A stretch of 64,000 bases of DNA from positions 8,626 through 72,625 of the forward strand of contig JBDRZZ010000007.1 of assembly GCA_039804165.1 (NCBI GenBank). The letters run 5' to 3'. Below are positions 54,151 through 63,128 of this stretch, one piece after another. The position numbers were made by a program, and so were the translations under genes. The notes beneath the pieces are model-generated. The model was not told the origin of the DNA. It worked only from the letters and a program-made list of their open reading frames with translations, and made no database searches. This DNA comes from a candidate division WOR-3 bacterium (GTDB taxonomy: Bacteria > Hydrothermota > UBA3072). Within the stretch, counting starts at the first letter, position 1, and every line of letters begins with the position of its first letter.

Positions 54151-55379
54151 ATATATTTAAAATGGGGTTCCGAAACACAAGCAGAAATAAAAGAAGATCA
54201 ATAATAAATTCCTTTACTATTGGAGCTGCAGTTATGGTCATTATTCTATTCGATACTCTAATAGAAGGAGAATGGAATGATGTTATTGATAATTATATAA
54301 AAATGGGTGTAGGGCATATTAAGATTCATAAAAAAGGTTATGATAAGAACTCTGAAAGATTCCCAGTGACTAAGAGCCTCCTCCTTTATGATTCTAAAGA
54401 TATAGAAAAGAAAATAAGAGAAATTTCTGGAATTAAAGAAATTTATCCAAGACTAAAAATAGGTGGATTAATTTCATACGAAGGGAAGCAGATTCCTATT
54501 CTTATTAACGGAGTAAACTTACCTAAAGAAAGAAAGTTCAGTGCAATAAGAGATAAAAATGTTGAAGGGTCAATCCCTGAGAATGAAGAATATAAAATCT
54601 TAATTGGAAAGGAGCTCTCTTCTATTTTAAATAGTAAAGTAGGGGATATTCTTCTCCTTTATAGTAGAACAACTTATGAAACTCATAATGTGATAGATCT
54701 TGAAATTTCTGGAATATATTCTATTGGTTTTTCAGAGTTTGAAAAAATGAATGCTTTTGTTCCTCTTCAGATTATCCAAGATTTTATAGGGGCAAAAGCG
54801 ATTTCCGAACTTACGATAATTCTTGAAGATCCATCCAAGGCAGAAATTTTTGTAGATTCTCTTAAAAATAAACTCTTTTCTTTTGATGTAGAAATTTTCC
54901 CATATTCTCATTATATAGAAGAAGTTATAAGTGTTCAAGCGATTCAAAAAAAAGCAATGGGTGTTATAAAAGGGATTCTTTTAATTCTTGCTATTTTTGG
55001 AATTTCAAATATGATGATGGTTTCTGCTTGGGAGAGGAAAACAGAAATTGGAACATTAAGAGCAATTGGTTTTGGGAAGTGTCAAATATCCACTCTTTTT
55101 TTAAGCGAAGGATTTTGGATTGGATTTTTTGGAAGTCTCTTCGGTTGCTTCTTAGGATTTGTGGGCTCCATTTTACTCCAAAACTTTGGAATTCCACTCC
55201 CATCCGGAGCTCTTGAAGGACTTAATATTCCAATAGGAACAAAAATGTATGGGAAAATAATACCTCTCTCCTTTCTCAAAGCGTTCTTTTTGGGAACTCT
55301 TACAACAATGATTGCTTCTTTACCTTCAGCGTTAAGAGCTTCTAATTTACCTATAATTAAAACCTTAAGAGAATATTAA
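54147..55379 (+). CDS. FtsX/MacB-like ABC permease, second of two
   Basis: 410 residues with the same plan: N-terminal helix (about 20-42), periplasmic domain (about 45-270) and three C-terminal helices. Family motifs include MGFRNTSRNKRRS at the start, WERKTEIGTLRAIGFGK, and the ending LPIIKTLREY. Coupling with the LolD-type ATPase and LolA-like protein suggests a lipoprotein or lipid export system, LolCDE-like in kind, though with a separate barrel gene not found in the E. coli set. Confidence 0.92.
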   Translation: MNIFKMGFRNTSRNKRRSIINSFTIGAAVMVIILFDTLIEGEWNDVIDNYIKMGVGHIKIHKKGYDKNSERFPVTKSLLLYDSKDIEKKIREISGIKEIYPRLKIGGLISYEGKQIPILINGVNLPKERKFSAIRDKNVEGSIPENEEYKILIGKELSSILNSKVGDILLLYSRTTYETHNVIDLEISGIYSIGFSEFEKMNAFVPLQIIQDFIGAKAISELTIILEDPSKAEIFVDSLKNKLFSFDVEIFPYSHYIEEVISVQAIQKKAMGVIKGILLILAIFGISNMMMVSAWERKTEIGTLRAIGFGKCQISTLFLSEGFWIGFFGSLFGCFLGFVGSILLQNFGIPLPSGALEGLNIPIGTKMYGKIIPLSFLKAFFLGTLTTMIASLPSALRASNLPIIKTLREY

Positions 55380-55399
55380 ACTTCTTCTTTTAATAAAAA

Positions 55400-55496
55400 T
55401 CCGGGGTGAGTTTTTGGGAAACGGATTTAGGGTATAGGGTATGTAAGGAGATATTATAAAAAGAACAGGATATAAAGATAGAGTCCTCACCCCGGA
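55400..55496 (-). terminator. Long-loop inverted repeat at the end of the larA-like operon
   Basis: An 11-bp perfect GC-rich stem (TCCGGGGTGAG and complement) encloses 75 nt. On the minus strand a TTTTTATT run follows the stem, which fits a terminator for the leftward operon ending at 55560. The very long loop is unusual. The region lies between two convergent genes and could instead be a small structured RNA. Confidence 0.5.
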
Positions 55497-55559
55497 CAAA
55501 TATTAATTTAATTATATACAGAAAATAGAAAAATGCAAGGGGTAATCCTTATAAATTTT

Positions 55560-56951
55560 TTATTTAGAAGACATTATTAACACTTTATTCCCCTCATCTA
55601 TTATTCTAAGCTTCCCATCCCTCCTTTTTGCTCTTTCCTTAATCCATTCATTTGGATCTTCAACAAAAAGGAATCCTCCTGGTTCAATTTTTTCTCTTGG
55701 AAGTTCAGAATATAAATAAAGTTTAACTTTTTGTTTTAGCATAAATTTCAAAAGCCTATCTGTCTTCCAGAGATACAACTCAAAATTTTTCTTTATCCAT
55801 TCTGTAGCCTCTTGAAGAGACAATTTTCTCAATCTAACAAGATTATCCCAAAATAGTTCTTTCACTTTTTCGCTTGGTCCAAGCCCTCTTACCTCAAGGG
55901 GTAAATTCGGATCTCCTTTACAGGGTGCTAAAATAAGAGCTTCCCCTCCCTCTTCAATCGCATTTTTTAAAGCCATATCAAGACAAATTTGAGTTCCATA
56001 TAGTGTGTCAGAGAATGGAGGCCCTCCAGGAGAAATCACAACATATTTTGTCCTTGGAATCTCAAAAGAGCTTAATTTGTCAACAACCTCGGTCATCTCT
56101 CTTGAAACTATCTCTGGGTCTCCTGAAGCTATCCATTTAATTGTAAAAGGTGTAGAAATCATATCTAAAAGAAAAACAGGGGGGTTCTCTTCTTTGAGTT
56201 TCCCATCTTTTAATACGTACCTTTCAGACAATAACCTTACGTATCTATTATCCTCTGCAAAAGGATTTCTTTGTCTCTCTCTAACCTTATGATAGGGTAT
56301 TCTACCTGGAGCACTTAAGTCTTCTCTTAAGGCGTGCTTATGGGTTGATTCGATTGTTCTCCAAGAAGAAAGTCCTGGACAAACCTGTTTATCAAACACA
56401 CTATATCCATTCATATAATGGTACTTGGATTCGTGAGCGTAAATTCTTGAATCTGTCTCAAGCCATTCTTTTAAGACCTCAGCTTTAGTGCCAAAAGGAG
56501 TTTCGCCCAAATAAATGAACTCGCCTTTCTCGCAATCGTTAGTGATAACAAAAACTTCTTTATTCATCTCTTCCGCCCTCCTCTTAATAAACTCAGCGAT
56601 CCCTCTTCCATACACTTCAGGATTATGAGTCCCTGTAGCAATAAAAACTTTAAGAGAAAGGGGCTTACCCTTAAAAATTTCTCTTAACATCACCTCCACG
56701 ATTAGTTTTTGTAATCCTGGTCTAAATCCATCATTTATTAGAAGTCCAACTTTTTTATTTTTTACAATTTCATTTAGTTTTTTAGAATTTATGGGTTTTT
56801 GAAGCGATTCTTCTATTTTCTTTTTCATTTCTTCTTCAGACATTAGAGGAGAAGATTCTCTGGGTTTAATAACTTCTCCTGCAAGAAAATCCTTAGGAAC
56901 TAATAGGGTGATTTTTTCATCCCCATAAGTTATATTTATTTTTTTGTTCAT
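55560..56951 (-). CDS. LarA-family nickel-pincer cofactor enzyme (lactate racemase-like)
   Basis: 463 residues. The key residues of LarA can be placed: the ligand loop DGFRP (Asp74, Arg77), His109 in ATGTHNPE, His178, Lys188 which would bind the pyridinium cofactor covalently, and His204. The spacing 178-188-204 equals that of Lactobacillus LarA (174-184-200). Sequence between them differs from the common PHxFAGFSGGxK form (HYMNGYSVFDKQV), so it is a divergent branch. Racemase or epimerase activity on a 2-hydroxy acid is the family expectation. It overlaps lptG by four bases. No larB, larC or larE gene is in the window. Confidence 0.85.
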   Translation of the reverse strand: MNKKINITYGDEKITLLVPKDFLAGEVIKPRESSPLMSEEEMKKKIEESLQKPINSKKLNEIVKNKKVGLLINDGFRPGLQKLIVEVMLREIFKGKPLSLKVFIATGTHNPEVYGRGIAEFIKRRAEEMNKEVFVITNDCEKGEFIYLGETPFGTKAEVLKEWLETDSRIYAHESKYHYMNGYSVFDKQVCPGLSSWRTIESTHKHALREDLSAPGRIPYHKVRERQRNPFAEDNRYVRLLSERYVLKDGKLKEENPPVFLLDMISTPFTIKWIASGDPEIVSREMTEVVDKLSSFEIPRTKYVVISPGGPPFSDTLYGTQICLDMALKNAIEEGGEALILAPCKGDPNLPLEVRGLGPSEKVKELFWDNLVRLRKLSLQEATEWIKKNFELYLWKTDRLLKFMLKQKVKLYLYSELPREKIEPGGFLFVEDPNEWIKERAKRRDGKLRIIDEGNKVLIMSSK

Positions 56952-58030
56952 AAGGCATCCTTTCTAAACATTAAATATAGCCCTATAAAGAGAAAGACCA
57001 TATTAGGAATTAAAATTGAAAGGGAGGGAGGTAAGTTACCATTTATTCCTAACTCCTTAAAAAGTTGAATTATACCCCAGAAAATAAAAGAAAGAAGAAT
57101 TCCAAGACCAAATCCAAAAATTAACCCTCTTCTTTTTACCTCAAGAGCAAGAGGACACCCAAGAAACAAGATTATAAAATTAACCAAAGGATAAGAAATC
57201 CTTTCATATAATTCCACTCTCTCTGCTCCTGACCGTTGTCCAGTCCTTTCCAACTTTTTTATATATTTAAAAAGTTGAAAGAAAGAGAAATTCAATGGAT
57301 CTTTTTTACTTTTGGCTATTTCCTGAGGAGATACTCTAAAGCATTCTACTTTCATTGTATCGCTGAAATTAAAACTTATAGAATCTTCCTCAAAAGTTCT
57401 TTTGTAAGCCCCTAAGAGAATCCAAAGAGAATCTTTCCAAATTCCCCTCCCAGCGTCAATTCTTGATATCATTTTACCATCTCTATAAGTCAATATATGT
57501 ATCGCGTGAATTTCATTACCAATTAATCTTTTAATACTAACCATCTCCCCAGTGTCTGTTATATAGTTTATGTCTCTTGCATAATTCTCATCGAAATCCT
57601 GAACTATTTTTTCAATCTTTACTTTCTTAAATTCTTTTAAGTTTTCCTTTGTCTTTGGGATTAAAGAAAGATTAAAGAAAATTATCACTATAGAAAGTAA
57701 AAATCCATAAAGAAAAATAGCCCTATATATTCTAAAAGGAGAAATTCCCAAAGCCCTTAAAGCCAAAACTTCATTATGCCTTGTAATTAATCCAAGAGAA
57801 AAATAAATCCCCATTAAAGTAGCGAGGGGCATTATAAGTAAAATTACCTTTGGGTAGAACAACAAATAATATTCTAAAATAATAAGAGAAGGAGTCTTTT
57901 TGTCCACAAAATATCCAATGTTCTCAAAAAAATTTGTTATGATATATATAAAAGAAAGTCCAATCAAGGAAAATAATATGGCTAGGAAGAATTTCTTTAT
58001 GATATAAACATCCAAAATTTTATTTTTCAT
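56948..58030 (-). CDS. lptG: LptF/LptG-family permease (second copy, LptG-like)
   Basis: 360 residues with the YjgP/YjgQ plan: three helices in the first ~110 residues (ILDVYIIKKFFLAILFSLIG at the start), a periplasmic beta-jellyroll (about 125-270), and three C-terminal helices, with LALRALGISPFRIYRA in the cytoplasmic loop. It forms half of the inner-membrane LPS-export permease with its neighbour. The two genes overlap by 11 bases. Which is LptF and which LptG is assigned by order and is not certain. Confidence 0.88.
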   Translation of the reverse strand: MKNKILDVYIIKKFFLAILFSLIGLSFIYIITNFFENIGYFVDKKTPSLIILEYYLLFYPKVILLIMPLATLMGIYFSLGLITRHNEVLALRALGISPFRIYRAIFLYGFLLSIVIIFFNLSLIPKTKENLKEFKKVKIEKIVQDFDENYARDINYITDTGEMVSIKRLIGNEIHAIHILTYRDGKMISRIDAGRGIWKDSLWILLGAYKRTFEEDSISFNFSDTMKVECFRVSPQEIAKSKKDPLNFSFFQLFKYIKKLERTGQRSGAERVELYERISYPLVNFIILFLGCPLALEVKRRGLIFGFGLGILLSFIFWGIIQLFKELGINGNLPPSLSILIPNMVFLFIGLYLMFRKDAL

Positions 58031-59153
58031 ATATTATTTTGTAAAAAAGATATAAACCTGTTATCCCCAAAACAATATTTGGAGCCCACATTGATAAAGA
58101 AGGATAAAAATAACCTCTTTCACATAGCTCTTCTCCACCTATTAGCATTATATAATAAATCATAAACAAAAAAAAGCTAAGGGTTATCCCATTTCCAACA
58201 CCCCCTTTTTTCATTTGTATACCAATAGGGACACCAACTAAAACAAAAATTAAAGAGGCAAAAGGGATAGAGAACTTTTTATGAGCTTCAAGTAAATAAC
58301 GCCACTTCTTTCTCTTTACCTCTGTTTCTCTGGCATTTTTCAAAAGTTCTTTTAAATTCATTTCTCTATAACCTTTGGTTGTCTCTACTAAATTTTCTTT
58401 TTTAAGAGAAATAGATAAAATATAATTATCAAAATTCACTATTTTATACTGAAATGGGTCTTTCTGATCAAATATGTGCATCTCCCCAGAAGAAAGATGA
58501 AAAATTAGACTATCTCCCAATACTTCCATCTTGCCTTCCCGAGCGTAAATAGTTCTTATAGGCTTTCCTGGTATATCTTCTTTAAGAATAATGTTAGTGA
58601 TTACTGACTTTGAATGATCTATTTCCTTTATCCATAAGGTATATTCTTCACTAAGTTCATTAAATTTTTCGGGGTGAAGATGTATGGTTGGTCTTGCTCT
58701 TGAAATTTCTAAGTAAAGTTTTTTTAGTTTAAAATTAGATTCCGGAAGGATATACATATTAAAAAAAACCATTCCTATTGTTATAAAAAGAGAAGTTAAA
58801 AAGCTTCCTCTTGTCAAACCCAAAGGATTAATCCCTAAAGCTCTGATAGCAAGAATCTCAAGATCTCCACTCATTCTTCCATAAGTCGCAATAGAAGCCA
58901 CCAAAACACCCATTGGAATTGTTAATGCAATTATGAAAGGTAAACTATAGAGAAAAACTCCAATAACTGAGCCTAAGGAAACATGTTTACTAATAAGAAA
59001 ATCAAATAACTGAAAAATCCTTTCCATTAGTAAGATAAAACTAAAAATAAGAAAGCCTGAGAAAAAAGGAAGAATAGCCTGCTTTATTATATATTTGCTT
59101 AAGATAGAAATCTTACATTTTTTGAAAAGGAAAGAAGAGCCTTTCATATTCAT
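58020..59153 (-). CDS. lptF: LptF/LptG-family permease (first copy, LptF-like)
   Basis: 377 residues with the same plan: LSKYIIKQAILPFFSGFLIFS near the N-terminus, LAIRALGINPLGLTR in the coupling loop, periplasmic jellyroll (about 135-290), then three helices with VGVPIGIQMKKGG. It would work with an LptB ATPase and LptC/A/D outside this window to export LPS. The start overlaps dgt by 41 bases; the first ~15 residues may be extra, since homologues begin nearer to KISILSKY. Confidence 0.88.
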   Translation of the reverse strand: MNMKGSSFLFKKCKISILSKYIIKQAILPFFSGFLIFSFILLMERIFQLFDFLISKHVSLGSVIGVFLYSLPFIIALTIPMGVLVASIATYGRMSGDLEILAIRALGINPLGLTRGSFLTSLFITIGMVFFNMYILPESNFKLKKLYLEISRARPTIHLHPEKFNELSEEYTLWIKEIDHSKSVITNIILKEDIPGKPIRTIYAREGKMEVLGDSLIFHLSSGEMHIFDQKDPFQYKIVNFDNYILSISLKKENLVETTKGYREMNLKELLKNARETEVKRKKWRYLLEAHKKFSIPFASLIFVLVGVPIGIQMKKGGVGNGITLSFFLFMIYYIMLIGGEELCERGYFYPSLSMWAPNIVLGITGLYLFYKIIYEK

Positions 59154-60264
59154 CTTGAGCGAAACGGTCTGTCATTCCTGCAATGTAATCACATATTACC
59201 CTCTCTTTTCCAAAATCCGGGATAGCTTTTTGGAACTGAGGAGGTAGTTGGCATGGTTCTTTTATGTAAATTGAGAAAAGGGCCTCAATTATCCTTTTTG
59301 ATTTCTCTTGCATTTTAACCACTTTATAATGGGTGTATAAGTTTTGCATCAAAAAATTTTTCAACTCAATATTCAATTTCTCCAAATCTTGGGAAAACTT
59401 AACAATGGGCGAAGTTGAATATACGTCTTTTAATGAGTTTATTTTCTTCTCTTTAATATTTTTAAGAGTCGTCTCAATCACATCTTTAACTTCAATTTTA
59501 ATGAAATTTCTTATAGCCATATAAATTCTTTTTTGAGTTTCAAGTTTGGGATCAGTTTCCTCAAAGATGTTCCGCCAGATTTGGACTTCCTTTAATTGAT
59601 CTAAGTTTATATAATTAGACTTTAATCCATCATCAAGATCATGAGCATTATACGCGATTTCATCTGCAATATTTACAATTTGAGCTTCAAGGGATGGAGC
59701 TTTATTCTGAGAAAATTCGCCTCCCTTATGAATAGGAGAGTCATATTCGGTTTCATGTCTAATTATTCCTTCTCTTGTCTCATAACAAAGATTCAACCCT
59801 CTAAAATTGGGATATTTATTTTCTAAGACATCCACAACTCTTAGCCCTTGTTTGTTGTGTTCAAAACCTCCAAAATCTTTCATAAGCTCATCGAGTTTTG
59901 CTTCCCCAGCATGACCAAAAGGTGTATGTCCTATATCATGAGCAAGACTAATAGCCTCTGTTAAAGTCTCATTAAGGCGAAGAGCTTTTGCTATTGTTCG
60001 AGCAATTTGTTGAACTTCAAGAGCATGAGTTAATCTTGTTCTGTAATAATCCCCTTCGTGATTTACAAAAACTTGTGTTTTATACTCAAGCCTTCTAAAT
60101 GCTGTAGAATGAATTATTCTATCTCTATCTCTCATAAAATGAGTCCTATAAGTAGGAGGATCTTCAGGATGAACTCTCCCTTTTGTGTCCTTAGAAAGAA
60201 CTGCATAAGGAGCAAGTTCCTTTTCTTCAATTTCCTCAAGATGTTCTCTTACGTTTTTCATCAT
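59113..60264 (-). CDS. dgt: Deoxyguanosinetriphosphate triphosphohydrolase-like protein
   Basis: 383 residues of the HD superfamily. The N-terminal YRTHFMRDRDRIIHSTAFRRLEYKTQVF block and YYRTRLTHALEVQQIA with AHDIGHTPFGHAGE give the metal-binding His/Asp set; a later FEHNKQGLR and DDLDDGL segment complete the site. It cleaves dNTPs to nucleoside and triphosphate. Its 5' end overlaps map by 29 bases and its 3' end overlaps lptF, so the whole map-to-larA block is one operon. Start at M1 or M2 (adjacent ATGs). Confidence 0.93.
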   Translation of the reverse strand: MMKNVREHLEEIEEKELAPYAVLSKDTKGRVHPEDPPTYRTHFMRDRDRIIHSTAFRRLEYKTQVFVNHEGDYYRTRLTHALEVQQIARTIAKALRLNETLTEAISLAHDIGHTPFGHAGEAKLDELMKDFGGFEHNKQGLRVVDVLENKYPNFRGLNLCYETREGIIRHETEYDSPIHKGGEFSQNKAPSLEAQIVNIADEIAYNAHDLDDGLKSNYINLDQLKEVQIWRNIFEETDPKLETQKRIYMAIRNFIKIEVKDVIETTLKNIKEKKINSLKDVYSTSPIVKFSQDLEKLNIELKNFLMQNLYTHYKVVKMQEKSKRIIEALFSIYIKEPCQLPPQFQKAIPDFGKERVICDYIAGMTDRFAQDEYERLFFPFQKM

Positions 60265-61015
60265 ATAAAGAAGATTCTGTAAGAATTAAAGGGCCTTTTT
60301 CTGTCACTAAGATTGTATGTTCAAAATGGACAGAGGGGCTACCATCTTCTGTCACAACTGTCCAACCATCTTCTAAGATTCTAACCTTAGAAGTTCCAGC
60401 ATTTATCATAGGCTCTACAGCTATTGTCATTCCTTTCTTTAATTTCGGACCAATACCTTTTTCTCCAAAATTAGGAATTGGAGGATCCTCATGAAGTTCC
60501 ACCCCAACTCCATGCCCAACAAAATCTCTCACAACATTAAAACCTGCTTTCTCAGCAGTTTCTTGAATCGCCCAAGATATATCTCCAACTCTATTTTCCT
60601 CTTTTATTTCTTCTATAGCTTTATAAAGGGCCATCTTCCCTATTTCTATTAATTTTTCTGCTTTTTTGTCTATTTTACCAATCCCAAAAGTAAAAGCTGC
60701 ATCACTATAAAATTCTTTATATTTCACACCAACATCAACGCTCACTAAATCTCCTTCTTTAATACACCTCTCACAAGGAATCCCATGAATTACAACTTCA
60801 TTAATAGAAATACAAGAAGAAGCTGGATAACCTCTATAACCCTTAAATGCTGGTAGAGCTTTTTTCTTTTTTATAAACTCTTCAATCTCTCTATCTAAAG
60901 CCTTTGTTTCCATCCCTTCCTGAATAATCTCATTTATAAACTCAAAAGTTTCAGCAAGAATTTTGGAAGCATCTTTTATTCCTTCTATCTCTTTCTTACT
61001 TTTTAGAATTATCAT
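60236..61015 (-). CDS. map: Methionine aminopeptidase, type I
   Basis: 259 residues from the ATG at 61015. It removes the initiator Met from nascent proteins. The metal ligands are in SVDVGVKYKEFYSDAAFT (two Asp), VGHGVGVELHEDP (His), GMTIAVEPM (Glu) and a C-terminal VHFEHTILV (Glu near the end is outside the typical QxEHT but the HFEHT form is normal). I rejected a TTG 18 bases upstream because it falls upstream of the -10 box; the ATG is 7 nt after that box and has no ribosome-binding site. Confidence 0.95.
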   Translation of the reverse strand: MIILKSKKEIEGIKDASKILAETFEFINEIIQEGMETKALDREIEEFIKKKKALPAFKGYRGYPASSCISINEVVIHGIPCERCIKEGDLVSVDVGVKYKEFYSDAAFTFGIGKIDKKAEKLIEIGKMALYKAIEEIKEENRVGDISWAIQETAEKAGFNVVRDFVGHGVGVELHEDPPIPNFGEKGIGPKLKKGMTIAVEPMINAGTSKVRILEDGWTVVTEDGSPSVHFEHTILVTEKGPLILTESSLYDEKRKRTS

Positions 61016-61022
61016 CAACTTG

Positions 61023-61051
61023 ATAATAACCAAGGACTAAGTTTATGTCAA
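61023..61051 (-). promoter_or_regulatory. Promoter of the map-dgt-lptFG-larA operon; leaderless
   Basis: TTGACA, 17 nt spacer, TATTAT on the minus strand. The -10 box ends 7 nt before the map ATG. The -35 box lies within the last codons of the upstream metallo-beta-lactamase gene. Confidence 0.7.
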
Positions 61052-61971
61052 GTAATTCTCTTCACGTAGCTTTTATAAATAATGAATAAAAGAGCGAGCC
61101 TCTCTTGAGTTCTGAAGTAATTCAGAGGAAGTAACTTCTGAAGGCCTATAAAATACGGAATAAAAGCATGCTTACTTTGTATTAAAGAGATTCCTCTTTC
61201 TCTTAAAGAAACTGTTCTCTCGTAAATTTCTTTTATAAGGTTTAAATCTATTTTAGAATAATTACCATGTCCTGGAAGAATCAACTTTGGAGATATCTTC
61301 ATAATCTTTCTTAAAGAAAAAATCGCCTCATCAATATCTGAGGAAGGAACGTTTAAAACTGCTGGTCTTCTAAAAGAAAAGGTAGCGATTAAGTCCCCCA
61401 TTATAAGGACAGATTTATCTAAAAAGCCCACCTCCGTTTGGGTATGTCCAGGAAGAAATAAAATCTTAATTCCATACCTTATCTCTCCATCAGAAAAACA
61501 CTCATCTATTTTAATTCCGTGGCTTCCAATAGAAAGTAGCCCCCCATAAAGTTTAACAAAGAAACGGACTATTTCTTCAAGGCGCTTTCTTTTGCTGATC
61601 TCCGTTGGATATATTCTTTTAATAAACTCTTCATCTATTTTTTCTGATTCCATTAGTCCGTAGATTGGAGGATCACATTCAACAATTCTTTTCCCAAAAG
61701 GATGACAAAGAACTCTCATTTGTTTTTTCTGGAGAAGATAATAAGCTAATCCCGTATGATCTGGATGACAATGAGTAAACCACAATTCATCAACGTCTTT
61801 TATGGATAGTTTAGCTTCTTTTAACAAAGGGGAAAGAGCTCTCTCTTTTATAAAGGGATTATAACCAGGATCGATAATAATATTTACATCACCTTTTATT
61901 AAAACAGTATTTGAAGAAGGAGGGGTTCTTAAAAAGAAATATATCCTATCACTTATTTTTACTATCTTCAT
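61048..61971 (-). CDS. Metallo-beta-lactamase fold hydrolase
   Basis: 307 residues. Zinc motifs in order: FTHCHPDHTGLAYY (HxHxDH), FLPGHTQTEVGF (second-site His), MGDLIATF (bridging Asp) and LPGHGNYS (C-terminal His). The glyoxalase II-like layout with an extra C-terminal helical segment (from about 245) is common in an uncharacterised branch, so no substrate is named. Upstream hexamers predict a near-leaderless start. It is the last gene before the map promoter. Confidence 0.88.
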   Translation of the reverse strand: MKIVKISDRIYFFLRTPPSSNTVLIKGDVNIIIDPGYNPFIKERALSPLLKEAKLSIKDVDELWFTHCHPDHTGLAYYLLQKKQMRVLCHPFGKRIVECDPPIYGLMESEKIDEEFIKRIYPTEISKRKRLEEIVRFFVKLYGGLLSIGSHGIKIDECFSDGEIRYGIKILFLPGHTQTEVGFLDKSVLIMGDLIATFSFRRPAVLNVPSSDIDEAIFSLRKIMKISPKLILPGHGNYSKIDLNLIKEIYERTVSLRERGISLIQSKHAFIPYFIGLQKLLPLNYFRTQERLALLFIIYKSYVKRIT

Positions 61972-61979
61972 TCTAAAAA

Positions 61980-62008
61980 TAAAAATAATTTTTATTCCTA
62001 CTTGTCAA
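61980..62008 (-). promoter_or_regulatory. Candidate promoter for the metallo-beta-lactamase gene
   Basis: TTGACA, 17 nt spacer, TTTTTA on the minus strand. The -10 box is poor. It ends 8 nt before the ATG and no ribosome-binding site is visible. Confidence 0.35.
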
Positions 62009-62085
62009 CCTTTTCTTCATAAAATTTTTACCCACTTGATATTTCTCTATAATAGAATAAATTTTCACAAAAATAGGAGGAATGG

Positions 62086-62382
62086 ATGAAAAAAATATTG
62101 CTTATATTCTTTATCCTCTCCCTTATGATTAGTTGTGATAGAAATGAATCTAAAGAAATCATTAAGATTCACAATAAAATAAACGAATTGACAAAGAAAA
62201 TAAAAGCAGTAGAAGAAGAATCTCCTCTAAAAGCAAAAGATTGGTATCCTGAAATAAAGGGGAAAATCGAGCGGATTGATAAAATTGAAACAAGATTAAA
62301 TAAGATTGAGAAGAATTTAGAAGAAATCAATAAACGCCTAACTAAAATAGAAAAAGAAATTCCAAAAAAAGAAGAAAACTAA
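62086..62382 (+). CDS. Small coiled-coil lipoprotein
   Basis: 98 residues. A lipoprotein signal peptide with lipobox LMISC (likely lipidated Cys17) precedes a heptad-patterned, highly charged helix (LNKIEKNLEEINKRLTKIE). Such short proteins often act as envelope spacers or Lpp-like stalks; no direct evidence for that here. AGGAGG lies 5 nt before the ATG. Convergent with the glycosylase gene, three bases apart. Confidence 0.8.
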   Translation: MKKILLIFFILSLMISCDRNESKEIIKIHNKINELTKKIKAVEEESPLKAKDWYPEIKGKIERIDKIETRLNKIEKNLEEINKRLTKIEKEIPKKEEN

Positions 62383-62385
62383 AAC

Positions 62386-63126
62386 TCATTTTTTCTCAAA
62401 GAATCTTTGAAGATATGCTTCAGCAAGCCCTCTATAATTTCCCCAGAGTTTTTTGCTATTTTCTTCAAAATCTTTATAAATTCCATATTTTTCTTGCATA
62501 ATTCTTTTGGTTAGGCAGTCAACATAAAAGGCATTATAATCCCTTTTTTGAAAAATTTTATAGAGATTTAGAGAGTAATTACCAATCCCTTTAATGTTTT
62601 TCACTTCTAACTTCCCAAAATTCTTGACAAGTTCAATAATATAAGGAATTTTATATCCAAGCTTGATTTTCTTCAGCTCCTTCTCTTTATATTTTTCTGG
62701 TATAAAATTTATTGTTCTGTAAACCTCTCTCATTTGCTTTCTGTAATTTCTATAGGAATTATTTTGGGAGATTATAGCACCTACCAAGGCTTCAAAATCA
62801 GAAAAAGCTGAAATTACTCTTGTGGATTTTATTAAAGGAAGAAACTTACTTAAAACTGGGTCCTTTTCACATAAAAGATAAAAAAAAGATAAATCCTCAT
62901 TTAATCCAAAACAGTAAGAAATACGATTTATTAATTTCTCTTTTTCTTTAATATCTTGTGAAAGAGTTATTATTAAATCATCACCTTCTTGTTTAAAGAA
63001 AAGTTCAATTTTATTCTTTTCAAAATAAATAACCCTTTTGGGCTCATCTTCATAAAAAAAATAAAATAAACCAGAATTGAAAGTCTTTTCAAAAGAAAAA
63101 TCTTTGGTTTCTATTACAATTTCCAT
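62386..63126 (-). CDS. HhH-GPD family DNA glycosylase, AlkA/OGG-like
   Basis: 246 residues. An N-terminal beta-domain as in AlkA/OGG1 (about 1-80) is followed by a helical HhH-GPD core: FEALVGAIISQNNSYRNYRKQM and the hairpin IKGIGNYSLNLYKIF, with the catalytic Asp in AFYVDCLTKR. The Lys used by bifunctional OGG1/Nth enzymes after the hairpin Gly-x-Gly is absent (Tyr there), as in AlkA, so it is probably a monofunctional base excision glycosylase for alkylated bases. It follows truA with two bases between. Confidence 0.85.
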   Translation of the reverse strand: MEIVIETKDFSFEKTFNSGLFYFFYEDEPKRVIYFEKNKIELFFKQEGDDLIITLSQDIKEKEKLINRISYCFGLNEDLSFFYLLCEKDPVLSKFLPLIKSTRVISAFSDFEALVGAIISQNNSYRNYRKQMREVYRTINFIPEKYKEKELKKIKLGYKIPYIIELVKNFGKLEVKNIKGIGNYSLNLYKIFQKRDYNAFYVDCLTKRIMQEKYGIYKDFEENSKKLWGNYRGLAEAYLQRFFEKK

Positions 63127-63128
63127 CC

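Noticed and set aside
55400-55496. SRP RNA, 6S RNA or riboswitch at the convergent gene gap
   Set aside because: The conserved SRP tip motif and known riboswitch cores are not visible. Kept only as an unassigned long-loop element.
61016-61033. TTG start six codons upstream of map
   Set aside because: It overlaps the -10 region of the promoter. The ATG at 61015 is kept.
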